From: Mycolicibacterium chlorophenolicum
GTDB taxonomy: Bacteria > Actinomycetota > Actinomycetes > Mycobacteriales > Mycobacteriaceae
Assembly (NCBI RefSeq): GCF_001044235.1
Contig: NZ_JYNL01000069.1
Span: forward strand, 25,321-89,320
DNA length: 64,000 nucleotides
Reading direction: 5' to 3'
Below, one piece after another: positions 1-7,187 of the stretch. Position 1 is the first letter of the stretch, and each line of letters starts with the position of its first letter. A model generated the notes under the pieces. It made no database searches. It was not told where the DNA came from and saw only the letters and a program-made list of their open reading frames with translations. Both the position numbers and the translations under genes were made by a program.

Positions 1-926
1 GCAACAACAGGGGCGCCCTGTCTAACCGCTTCTGTGAGCACTGCGCTTCCGAGTGCCGTACCTACGCGCTCAAGTATTGCCCAGCGACGTCTGATCTTCT
101 CTTGCTTCGGATTGTCCTCTGACACGGACTCTTCAAAATCCTCTATTGCCTGCTCGGCTTCGGCTCTCTCGTCAGAGTTCTCAATCTCCGTCAAGCCTGC
201 GCGAAGGCGTTCAAGAAGATCCACTAGTTCTGTTGGTAACGAGCTGTTTTGGACCTGAGAAAAGTTCGAACCCTGTCCGATGTTGCCGGAATTGGACCCG
301 CTGATGTTCACTTCGTACTTAGTTGAGCCAACGTGCACCTGTACCACCTGATCCACTCTGGCCTGACTAGGCAGCTTATCTAGCGGGACATCTTTGGTCA
401 TGTCGAAGACCATCTCTACTAGCGTTGTTCGGACGGTATCGACTACGCCACCGAAGGTTGATGGCAGAACCTTGTAGTACAGCGCATCGATCTTCTGGAA
501 CATGTTTTCTTGCTGTAGTTGTTGAGTCCACAAGGCAGCAACGGACGAGAAGGTGTCGGGGGCCATCCGCGTTGACTTTTCGAGCGATGCCATATGCATC
601 AGTTCTTTAATGGGGTGCCTTAGATACAGACTTTCAGGCACATACCGCTGTAGATCGCTTAGAACTTGCCCGCGACTGATCTGCTCACCCGTCGTGGACA
701 TCGGCCCACTAGTGCTGTCCACAAACAACGGTGCGGGAAGTTGCCGATACTCAGGAATCGCCGCTGTATCCGCGTAACCTTTTAGTTCGTTGTTCGCCCA
801 TGCCCGCAGTTCGTCCGATCCCGTGACAGTGCCCAGCGCGAGAGACTTGCGCAATAGGCCGTCCAACGATTCGGATTCATCGAGAACCCGTTCCCGCAAG
901 TCCTTCAAGATGTCAGCGTCTGCCAC
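1..926 (-). CDS. AbiTii-domain protein, partial (C-terminus beyond the window)
   Basis: A minus-strand frame stays open from a GTG at 926 to the window edge, giving at least 308 residues. The first 100 or so residues match what I know of the AbiTii domain, a family named after the lactococcal AbiT abortive-infection system: helical motifs LLRKSLALG and LRAWANNELKGY, then IPEYRQLPAP. Next comes a helical stretch (about 130-200), a low-complexity N/S/G segment (ISGSNSGNIGQGSN, near residue 215), then an acidic coiled region. The gene begins 23 nt after the integrase stop, so the two are probably cotranscribed. No strong Shine-Dalgarno precedes the GTG. Biochemical function is unknown; an anti-phage role is inferred from family name and position in a mobile element. 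Confidence 0.72.
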   Translation of the reverse strand, partial: MADADILKDLRERVLDESESLDGLLRKSLALGTVTGSDELRAWANNELKGYADTAAIPEYRQLPAPLFVDSTSGPMSTTGEQISRGQVLSDLQRYVPESLYLRHPIKELMHMASLEKSTRMAPDTFSSVAALWTQQLQQENMFQKIDALYYKVLPSTFGGVVDTVRTTLVEMVFDMTKDVPLDKLPSQARVDQVVQVHVGSTKYEVNISGSNSGNIGQGSNFSQVQNSSLPTELVDLLERLRAGLTEIENSDERAEAEQAIEDFEESVSEDNPKQEKIRRRWAILERVGTALGSAVLTEAVRQGAPVV

Positions 927-949
927 AATGCCGATGCTACCGTCGGCGC

Positions 950-2113
950 TCAGACGCCTAGCTCTCTTAACGCCTGTGTCGACAAATCGGCTGCAATCTC
1001 GGCGTCGCGGCCCGATTGAGAGTGCTGATAGAGCAACGATGCCTTTACTGCCTTATGACCGAGGCGAGCCATGTTCTCCGTCAACGTCGCCACCTGAGCA
1101 TTCTTCGACCCCGCGAACCGTCGCAGGTCATGTGCGGACAGATCTTCACGCCCCACCGCCTTGGCGGCTTTCTGAAATACGTCCTTATTGAAAACGCGGT
1201 CATTGAGATGGCACCCGCCACGCGAGGGAGTGAACAGCAGCGCATCGGAATCCTTGCCGACGTATGACGCCAGATGGTCTTTGACGTCTTGTCTGATATG
1301 GGGAGGAATCGTGACGCTACGGGTCTCCCCTGTCTTTGTCGGACCAAGGATGCACTCGCCGCCGCGATGGCCTACAGCGCGAGTGATCGTTACAACCGAA
1401 CAATCAGGCGTGATGTCTTTGCGCCGAAGTTCGGAAACCTCGCCGTAGCGCAGACCACACCAGCCGGCCAACACAACCAGCGCTTTGAACCGCCCTTGGT
1501 TTTCGCTGGCTCCCAGCTTGTCGGCAATAGCGTGCAGTTCTGCCGTCGTAGGGATCTTGACGTTCTCTTTGGCCTTCGTGTTCATTGCGCCGGTGATCAT
1601 GCAGGGGTTGCGCTCAAGCAAGCCGTCTTTGACGGCGGTATTGCAGATCATGTTCAAGACCCCATAGGCGTGGCTGTTGCGCCGTTCCTTGGTTTGGTCA
1701 AGACCCGAGAACCAACCGCGCACCGCTGTAGGGGTCATATCGGCTACCGGCACCTTGCCGAAGGTCGGTTCGATGAGCGCGGACCATTTGGCCTCATACT
1801 CGATCCGCGTTCTAGGGCTGAGCTTGCGCTGATCGATGACCTTCTTGCCGTAGGTACCGAACAGCAGAACTTCAGCTTTTCTCTCTTGGACGCGCTCTGA
1901 GGGCGGTTTCCACCGTTCCCCCGTTCGGGTGGCAGATTCGATCAGATCCTTTTCCCTGACCAACCACGCTTCGGCGTTCATCCGCGCCGAGAAGGTGTGC
2001 GGGGCGTAGTGCCGCCGTTGATCGGGACCGATGAACGATGCCTGATAGCTCGCCGTCTTGGTCCGCTGCTTTTTGATGTGGCCCCACGCCCGGTGCCCAG
2101 ATTTCCCGCTCAT
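950..2113 (-). CDS. Tyrosine-type site-specific integrase
   Basis: Catalyses integration and excision of the element by tyrosine-recombinase chemistry. About 387 aa, the usual length for phage and ICE integrases. The N-terminal part is an arm-binding and SAM-like core-binding region (about 1-170). The catalytic domain shows the expected set in order: Arg in CGLRYGEV, a Lys in the TKTGETR hairpin, HDLRR (His-x-x-Arg), LGHKA, and the nucleophile Tyr in LLYQHS near the C-terminus. The frame could begin at a TTG one codon earlier; I chose the ATG at 2113, whose first base overlaps the preceding gene's TGA, implying translational coupling. The nearby tRNA 3' fragment (2596-2620) is the likely target half-site. 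Confidence 0.93.
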   Translation of the reverse strand: MSGKSGHRAWGHIKKQRTKTASYQASFIGPDQRRHYAPHTFSARMNAEAWLVREKDLIESATRTGERWKPPSERVQERKAEVLLFGTYGKKVIDQRKLSPRTRIEYEAKWSALIEPTFGKVPVADMTPTAVRGWFSGLDQTKERRNSHAYGVLNMICNTAVKDGLLERNPCMITGAMNTKAKENVKIPTTAELHAIADKLGASENQGRFKALVVLAGWCGLRYGEVSELRRKDITPDCSVVTITRAVGHRGGECILGPTKTGETRSVTIPPHIRQDVKDHLASYVGKDSDALLFTPSRGGCHLNDRVFNKDVFQKAAKAVGREDLSAHDLRRFAGSKNAQVATLTENMARLGHKAVKASLLYQHSQSGRDAEIAADLSTQALRELGV

Positions 2114-2370
2114 CAATCTTCCCCGTAGATGGCCGCATGACGCTCTAGATAGGTCGCGAAGGTGCGTTCAGCCGCCGCAACAAGGGACTGATCGATCTGC
2201 GGGAAAGAATCGGCAACTGCTCCTACGGCATCGCCAACGTCAGCGTTCAACAGATACCGTGGATCGGGCCATTGGCCCAGTTCAACGGCATCTTTTAAGG
2301 CAGCGGCGAAATACTCACGCGCCAACGTTCTGTTCCACGAAATCCGGCGATCTGTCTGCACTAGCCCCAA
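2113..2370 (-). CDS. Small hypothetical protein upstream of the integrase
   Basis: An 85-aa mostly helical frame ending in a TGA that overlaps the integrase ATG, so it is probably translated in the same operon. The N-terminus starts at a TTG (2370); a GTG three codons in (2361) is an alternative. The sequence is not rich in the winged-helix or MerR-like features expected of an excisionase, and I do not recognise a family. Its position between attachment site and integrase is where recombination directionality factors or regulators often lie, but that role is only positional inference. Composition resembles the element rather than the GC-rich chromosome. Confidence 0.5.
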   Translation of the reverse strand: MGLVQTDRRISWNRTLAREYFAAALKDAVELGQWPDPRYLLNADVGDAVGAVADSFPQIDQSLVAAAERTFATYLERHAAIYGED

Positions 2371-2595
2371 GCCCCCGATTGATTAGCAAACGAATAATCA
2401 GACATGCACATTGCCATCCTCCCCTGCGGCCCGATGCTTTGAACAGGTAGTTTGCGGATTCCTACCCATCCGTTACCTATGCGGGTCCATCCTACCTGAG
2501 CAGGATGCGCGAAGTGAGTGAAGCGCGAAGGTCCGTAAGCTGTTGTCTAGCAACGTAATTGCTGGTCACAACGAATGTTTGCTGATACCGCGTCT

Positions 2596-2620
2596 GCAGG
2601 TTCGAATCCTGCCGGGGGCA
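2596..2620 (+). other. tRNA 3'-end remnant: attachment half-site of the element
   Basis: The + strand holds a T-arm (GCAGG stem, TTCGAAT loop, CCTGC stem) followed by a 7-nt acceptor strand CGGGGGC and discriminator A. No matching 5' acceptor strand (GCCCCCG), D-arm or anticodon arm is found in the preceding 80 nt, so this is a 3' fragment and not a full tRNA. It lies on the chromosome-facing side of the integrase. Integration into a tRNA 3' end leaves exactly such a duplicate. The acceptor/T-arm sequence resembles actinobacterial tRNA-Arg, but the isoacceptor is a guess. Confidence 0.75.
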
Positions 2621-2668
2621 CCCAACGAAAATTCGAGCGTGTGAACATCCCGCGCGTGGGTCATTACC

Positions 2669-2941
2669 GTGTCCATGATGGAGATCGACGGCCGAGACGC
2701 CGCCCGGAGAGCGGACCTGCAGCAAGCGTGGAGCCTGCGCCGGGAACTCGTGGCGGAACGGCGTCAGGTCATCGACCGTATCGGCAACCGGCGCGAGCTC
2801 ATCCGCAACGGTGACAGCACCAGCAGGGCGATCGCCGAAATGCACCGAGCCGAGGACGACCTCATCCGACTCGACGAGATGATCGACCGGCTCGATCGGC
2901 GCTTCGCGCTGCAACCGGACGACGTAGCCGAACCTTCCTAG
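2669..2941 (+). CDS. Small coiled-coil hypothetical protein
   Basis: 90 aa, strongly charged and helical, rich in Arg, Asp and Glu with heptad-like spacing (RRELVAERRQVIDRI, then DDLIRLDEMIDRLDRR), so probably a short coiled coil. Start is ambiguous: GTG at 2669 or ATG at 2675 or 2678. It is the first chromosomal gene to the right of the attachment site and converges with the following minus-strand gene, overlapping it by 4 nt. I recognise no family. Codon usage is GC-rich like the chromosome. Confidence 0.5.
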   Translation: MSMMEIDGRDAARRADLQQAWSLRRELVAERRQVIDRIGNRRELIRNGDSTSRAIAEMHRAEDDLIRLDEMIDRLDRRFALQPDDVAEPS

Positions 2942-3156
2942 GCGCTGATCTTCGCAAGGGCGCCGATCTTCGCGAGCTCCTCGCGGGAACGCCGCTCGAC
3001 GAACAGTGGAACGAAATCACGCACCGGGCGTCCATCGAAACGAGCATGGGACCGGTGCACCACCGTCATGACAGTGTCCGGCTCCAGCGCGGGGTACCGC
3101 TGCGTCAGCCGCTCGACCACGTGCTGGATAGCCGTCCATTCGCTTGAATCGACCAT
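2938..3156 (-). CDS. Conserved small three-helix-bundle-type actinobacterial protein
   Basis: 72 aa starting at an ATG. The pattern VVERLTQRYPALEPDTV, VHRSHARFDGRPVRDFVPLFVERRSREEL is one I know as a widespread short actinobacterial family predicted to form a helical bundle, often present in several copies per mycobacterial genome. No catalytic residues and no membrane segment are evident. Function is unknown. It ends 3' to 3' with the small coiled-coil gene. Confidence 0.65.
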   Translation of the reverse strand: MVDSSEWTAIQHVVERLTQRYPALEPDTVMTVVHRSHARFDGRPVRDFVPLFVERRSREELAKIGALAKISA

Positions 3157-3177
3157 TCGAGCATCGTCGCACTCCGT

Positions 3178-3414
3178 TCACCTGGTGGCCATGTTTCGGA
3201 CGACCTCGTCACAATCCAGTTCGAACGAGTCATACGCATCACTGATCAGTGTGGCCGTCGCGTCCGGATGCGCGAGCGCGACTGCATCGACGACTCGCCA
3301 CGTTCGTTCACTGAATTGCGCTGTACGACTTGGCTTCCGGCCTTCAGTGAGGGCGAGGAGGAGAGCATTCTGGAAGGTCTGGTGGGCGCCGTCGGCCCGT
3401 GCTTCTGCCTGCAT
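3178..3414 (-). CDS. Small hypothetical protein
   Basis: 78 aa, soluble and helical, with a central region (RTWRVVDAVALAHPDATATLISDAYDSF) that loosely resembles the neighbouring 72-aa protein in layout. It sits 21 nt upstream of that gene on the same strand, so the two may be co-transcribed. Unrecognised family. The 190 nt between this gene and the metalloprotease gene contain no further frame I can support, only the palindrome at 3536-3591. Confidence 0.45.
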   Translation of the reverse strand: MQAEARADGAHQTFQNALLLALTEGRKPSRTAQFSERTWRVVDAVALAHPDATATLISDAYDSFELDCDEVVRNMATR

Positions 3415-3535
3415 CGGCCGACGCTAATCGTTGTGGCTCATGACGGCGTGAACACGCGGTGAGCGCTACATGAACGTCAATTCGATCCGTCAGCCGGGAC
3501 ACCGGCCTCGGCGCGACCCCACCACGCACTGTCGC

Positions 3536-3591
3536 CGAGACTGCCGAGAGATCGCGGATTCGCGCCGGATCGCGATCTGACGGCAGTCTCG
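3536..3591. repeat. 56-nt nested palindrome at the 3' end of the metalloprotease gene
   Basis: Outer arms CGAGACTGCCG and CGGCAGTCTCG (11 bp, perfect) enclose inner arms AGATCGCG and CGCGATCT (8 bp, perfect), each pair offset by 2 nt, around a 14-nt centre. It begins 13 nt beyond the stop codon of the minus-strand gene at 3605. There is no U-tract. It could act as a terminator or mRNA 3' stabiliser, or be a member of a dispersed intergenic palindrome family; two similarly sized structures occur at 26138 and 42342. Confidence 0.7.
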
Positions 3592-3604
3592 CGCGTCGGC
3601 CGCG

Positions 3605-6097
3605 TCACGGCGAGCTCGCCGTGCCTCCGTCCGAGGCCGTGCCCCCGGACGTGGTGTCCGCCGACGACGCCGTTCCCGTCGACCCGGCCGTCGCGGTCGG
3701 GTCGGCCGTTGCGGTGGGGTCGGACACCACGACGGTCGACGTCGAGTCCGCCGTCGTCGTCGGCGCCGCGGAGGTCGACGGGGCGGCCGTCTCACTCGGT
3801 GACGCTTCGGCGCCGGCGCTGGGCTCCGGAACTCCACTGGTCGGCGTCGCCACCGCGGTCGCCGACACACTCGGCACCGCGCTGGACGTCGGGGCGGCGG
3901 GCGCGGACGTCGTGGCCACGACCGTGGACGTCGAGAACGTGCCGGGTTGATCCTCTTCGACGATGGCCTTGATCTCGTCGGTGTACGCCTGCAGCTGCGG
4001 TTGGATGTCGTCGAGCTTCACCTGGCCCGCCTCGATCTGTTTCTGGAAGGCACCGACCCGCGCCCACACCTGGTCGATCTTCGCCATGGCCGCGGGCGAG
4101 AGCGGCTCGTCGAGGGTGATGAACAGCTGCTGGGCCAGCGCGTAGGTCAGGCAGTTGATGCAGTCGTAGCTCAGCGCGCCCGCGAGGTTCTGCGGCGTGG
4201 CCACGTTGTCGTTGGTGTCGTCGCCGTCGATGACGAACACCACCTGGTAGGCCACGGCGACCGCACCGCAATTGCGGCATGACGCATAGGCTTCCGCGTC
4301 GTTGATGTTCTCGGCGTAATTCTCGTCGGTCTGCCACACCAGGGCGAAGGCGGCCTCGTAGACCACGGTGTTGTTCCGGGTGTTCACGGCCAGTGCCTGG
4401 TTGTCGCCGGGGCCGGGGGTCAGCGGCTTGTCGACCGGGAACACCCAGCCCTTGTCAGCCACCGTCGTGACGCCGGCGGGTCCGCCACCGCCGCGCAAGA
4501 TCCGGGGAATCATGACGACCATCAACCGCGGCTGCCCCGCCGTCGGCAGCGCCGTGCGGGTATCCCACATCACCTGCATCACACCGCGCTGTCCGGGCGC
4601 GATCGTCCGCGTCGCGGCGACGGGCCGGGTGGGCTCCGACCGCAGGGGTGGCGTACCGAGACGCTCCATGCCGAGCGCGTAGGCGATGTCACCGACGGTG
4701 CCCCGCTCCCACGGCTGGATGGGCCGGTAGTTCGACTCCCCCGGCCACCACGCGTAGGCGACCCCGCTGGCGACCACCGCACCGGCCAGCACGACGAGCA
4801 CCCGCATCACCGGCTTGCCGGCCGTCGTCTTCCACGCACCCAGTGCGGTCTGCCGGCAGAACCGGACCAGCATGTAGAGCACGCCGGCCACGGGAATGAC
4901 GATCGCCACGATGGCCAGCACCCGGGCGATGACCTGGATGAAGTCGCCGTCGGCCCACGAACTGGTGAGCACGTCGCGCTGGGTGCCCAGGGCCGACCAC
5001 GCGGAGCCGAGCAGGCGGGGCAGCGCGAGGATCGCACCGGCGATCGCCGACAGCAGCATCGGCACCACGACCAGCACCCAGACCGTGACCAGGATGCGGG
5101 CCCACGGCTTGAGCATGCGCGCGTGCGGGTCACCCCACCGACACGGCAGCAACCCGAGCAGCGTCGGCTTGATCCGCGAGTAGAGGTCGGGGACACCGGT
5201 CAGGTCGGCCAGCACGTGGTAGCCGTCGAACCGCACCATCGGCGCGAGCTGGCGCAGCATCTGCAGGATCTGCGTCGCGACGACGAGCAGCAGCGCGTCG
5301 TATCGCAGCCACCACCACAGGCCCGCGATCGCCACCGCGACGATCGCGTTGAAGTACAGCCCACCGAGGTCGGTGCGCACCCGGGCCCGTCGACCGAGGC
5401 GGTAGGTGTCGGTCACGTCGGTGTAGAACGCCGGCCAGACGAGGTAGACCCCGAATCCCATGGCACCCGGCGTGGCGCCCCCGTACCGTGCCGCGGCCGC
5501 ATGACCGAATTCGTGGAAGCCCGCGGACATGATCGTCACGACGAAGACGAGGATCAGCAGTCCGGGGCGCTCGAAGGCGTCGTAGGCGGCGTGCGCCAGA
5601 CCCTTGCGGAAGAACACCCACCAGCACACGACCGCGAACACCGCGAGCAGAGGGACGACCATCCACGGCCGGAACAGGAACCGGAACGGGTCGGTGAGTC
5701 GCCGGGTGCGGTCGGGTTCGGTCACCGCGTAGCGAAAACGCAAACCCAGCAACGGGTTCCGCTTCTTGGTCGCCGGCTGGCGCCCATCGGGCAGGACCAG
5801 CAGGCCCAGTGGGCGCAACTGCTTGTCGACGAGGTGGCGGATGTTGTCGTCGGTGACCGTGCGCTCGGTGGCCTCGGACACCGCGGCCGCGACCCCGTCT
5901 GCGGTTCGTGCGCCGTCGATCTCACGCAGTATCGCGTAGAGCAGCGGCGTGAGCTGGATCGTCTGGCCGTCGGCGCGGCGGACCAGGGAGGGCGGGACTT
6001 TGTAGCCCGATCCCGCCATCTCCCCGATCAGTTCGACGCCGTCCGCCCGCCGCAGCACCTCCTGCGGAGGCGCCGACCCCTCGCTCGTCACGGTCAC
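3605..6097 (-). CDS. Membrane M50-type zinc metalloprotease with PqqD-like N-domain and Thr/Ser-rich tail
   Basis: 830 aa from a GTG preceded by GAGGAG. Residues about 12-105 look like a PqqD-type winged-helix (RiPP recognition element fold) domain. From about 145 there are several membrane segments with HEFGH at 195-199 in a hydrophobic helix and FDGYH at 290-294, the layout of intramembrane or membrane M50 peptidases. More helices follow to about 455. The remainder should be extracytoplasmic, with CRNC (607-610) and CINC (646-649) that could bind metal or form disulfides, and a Thr/Ser/Ala/Pro tail from about 720 to the end. Annotators usually call such proteins 'putative peptide zinc metalloprotease'. 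The gene follows the repetitive leader-bearing protein by 41 nt on the same strand, so that protein is the obvious substrate candidate. Substrate and cleavage are inferred, not shown. Confidence 0.8.
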   Translation of the reverse strand: MTVTSEGSAPPQEVLRRADGVELIGEMAGSGYKVPPSLVRRADGQTIQLTPLLYAILREIDGARTADGVAAAVSEATERTVTDDNIRHLVDKQLRPLGLLVLPDGRQPATKKRNPLLGLRFRYAVTEPDRTRRLTDPFRFLFRPWMVVPLLAVFAVVCWWVFFRKGLAHAAYDAFERPGLLILVFVVTIMSAGFHEFGHAAAARYGGATPGAMGFGVYLVWPAFYTDVTDTYRLGRRARVRTDLGGLYFNAIVAVAIAGLWWWLRYDALLLVVATQILQMLRQLAPMVRFDGYHVLADLTGVPDLYSRIKPTLLGLLPCRWGDPHARMLKPWARILVTVWVLVVVPMLLSAIAGAILALPRLLGSAWSALGTQRDVLTSSWADGDFIQVIARVLAIVAIVIPVAGVLYMLVRFCRQTALGAWKTTAGKPVMRVLVVLAGAVVASGVAYAWWPGESNYRPIQPWERGTVGDIAYALGMERLGTPPLRSEPTRPVAATRTIAPGQRGVMQVMWDTRTALPTAGQPRLMVVMIPRILRGGGGPAGVTTVADKGWVFPVDKPLTPGPGDNQALAVNTRNNTVVYEAAFALVWQTDENYAENINDAEAYASCRNCGAVAVAYQVVFVIDGDDTNDNVATPQNLAGALSYDCINCLTYALAQQLFITLDEPLSPAAMAKIDQVWARVGAFQKQIEAGQVKLDDIQPQLQAYTDEIKAIVEEDQPGTFSTSTVVATTSAPAAPTSSAVPSVSATAVATPTSGVPEPSAGAEASPSETAAPSTSAAPTTTADSTSTVVVSDPTATADPTATAGSTGTASSADTTSGGTASDGGTASSP

Positions 6098-6138
6098 CTG
6101 GACACTCCTCGATCGTCGAACCGCGTCAGCGTGTGCCG

Positions 6139-6918
6139 TCAGGCAGCAGAGCTGGAGCCGCCGCTGGTGCCGGAGGTGCCGCTCGAGGTCGTGCCGGCGC
6201 TGCTGGTGGCGCCGTCAGCCGTGCTGCTGGTGCCGCCCTGCGAGATGCTCGAGGTCTGATCGGAATCCGCGGTCGCGTGGACGTCGTTCATGCTCTGCGT
6301 GATGGTGGCGTCCTGGATCGACACCGCGTCTGCCGTCGAATCGATGGAGCCGATGTTGGCCGCGACGCCGGCATTGATCGGGGCCGCCACGTTCGCGTTG
6401 GCCGCGACCGCGCCGGCGATCGGCGCCGCGAGGTCGGCGTTCAGGTCGACGTTGACGTCGACGTTGAGAAGCGCGCCGTCGGCAAAGGTTCCGGTGCCGG
6501 TGTCGACGGTCGCCCCGGTGTCGGTGCTCGTGTCGGTGCCGGTGTCGGTGCCGGTGCCGGGGCTGGTCACCGTTCCCGTCGATGTGTCGCCGGCCTGGTC
6601 GATGCCGCTGTCCTGCAACGACGTGGCGTCGGCGGTCACGTCGTCCATCGACTGCATGATCACCACGCCGCCGTCGGCGGAGTGCGTGACCGTGGCGTCG
6701 GCACCCGAGCCGTAGGTCAGCACGTTGGCGCCGGCGCCGGCCTGAATGGGCGCGGCGACATTGAGATTCGCGGCCGCGGACAGGTCGATCGGTGACGCCG
6801 CGTCGATGCCGACGTTGATGTCGGCGTTGACGTCGATGATCGACACGACCTCTTTAGCCGGTAGCGCGATACCGACCTCCGCCTGCAGCTCCTCAGGGGT
6901 CAGTCCGTGATTAGCCAT
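6139..6918 (-). CDS. Repetitive Ala/Asp/Thr-rich protein with RiPP-like leader, probable protease substrate
   Basis: 259 aa from the ATG at 6918, chosen over a longer frame because GGAGAAGGA lies just upstream. The first 30 residues (LTPEELQAEVGIALPAKE, then VVSIIDVN) resemble leader regions of ribosomally made peptides. Two imperfect repeats follow, about 48-110 and 166-227. Each has NVAAPI-(Q/N)-AG, then a variable strand, then (M/T)QSM-(D/N)-DV, then DATS or DSDQ-type motifs ending in Gln. A Gly/Thr/Asp linker (about 108-147) separates them and a Ser/Gly/Thr tail ends the protein. No Cys, no transmembrane helix and no classical signal peptide are visible. It is immediately upstream of the M50/PqqD-domain gene. 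Similar proteins are sometimes loosely annotated as peptidoglycan-binding, for which I see no motif. Confidence 0.8.
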   Translation of the reverse strand: MANHGLTPEELQAEVGIALPAKEVVSIIDVNADINVGIDAASPIDLSAAANLNVAAPIQAGAGANVLTYGSGADATVTHSADGGVVIMQSMDDVTADATSLQDSGIDQAGDTSTGTVTSPGTGTDTGTDTSTDTGATVDTGTGTFADGALLNVDVNVDLNADLAAPIAGAVAANANVAAPINAGVAANIGSIDSTADAVSIQDATITQSMNDVHATADSDQTSSISQGGTSSTADGATSSAGTTSSGTSGTSGGSSSAA

Positions 6919-6993
6919 GGTTCCTTCTCCTGCGCTCGGCCGCGACCCCGCCCTGGTGACGCGGGGCCATCTGTTCGTGAGCCTGGATGGACT

Positions 6994-7110
6994 TTTGACA
7001 GCGATGTCAAACACGTTTCTGAGAATTTCTCAGTTTGGTTTGATTTGCTAGCTATTGCTGGTTCCACGCCTCGACCCGTTAATCCGCAGCTTGAAAGATG
7101 TAGTTTCAAG
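6994..7110. promoter_or_regulatory. Cluster of three perfect palindromes upstream of the leader-bearing protein gene
   Basis: Three exact inverted repeats occur in about 120 nt: TTTGACAGCGATGTCAAA (6994-7011, 7-bp arms, 4-nt centre), CTGAGAATTTCTCAG (7019-7033, 7-bp arms, 1-nt centre) and CTTGAAA-N7-TTTCAAG (7090-7110). The surrounding 7000-7160 stretch is clearly AT-richer than its neighbours. It lies 76-192 nt upstream of the ATG at 6918, between that gene and the end of the secreted-protein gene at 7188. These look like operator sites for dimeric regulators. On the minus strand TTGACA in the first palindrome could serve as a -35 element, but I see no convincing -10. No gene is evident in 6919-7187. 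Confidence 0.6.
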
Positions 7111-7187
7111 ATCGACCAATTAGCTTTGCACCGAGAAAATATTGTGGTCGCAACCACTGGGCAACGAGCGTTCAGGGCATCGTCGGA

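Larger units (their letters stand above)
1..2620. mobile_element. Right arm of an integrated element (integrase, AbiTii gene, tRNA-end att site)
   Basis: The segment carries a tyrosine integrase pointing inward (leftward), a putative phage-defence gene behind it, and on the outer side a tRNA 3'-end fragment at 2596-2620. This is the usual layout of an element integrated at the 3' end of a tRNA gene. Base composition is visibly less GC-rich than the rest of the window. The left end and the intact tRNA copy should lie left of position 1. Nothing here separates a prophage from an integrative plasmid or genomic island, because no structural or transfer genes are in view. The 2371-2595 stretch has no convincing gene and holds the promoter side of the integrase operon. 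Confidence 0.75.

Noticed and set aside
34..1900. Several plus-strand frames of 60-208 aa opposite the AbiTii and integrase genes
   Set aside because: They are antisense to frames with clear family motifs and have no ribosome-binding sites or recognisable composition.
2560..2625. A complete tRNA gene
   Set aside because: Only the T-arm and the acceptor 3' strand are present; no GCCCCCG 5' strand, D-arm or anticodon stem could be found.
2492..2914. Minus-strand 140-aa frame including PRQDSNLQTRYQ
   Set aside because: This peptide is the familiar antisense translation of a tRNA T-arm; the frame crosses the tRNA remnant and the sense gene at 2669.
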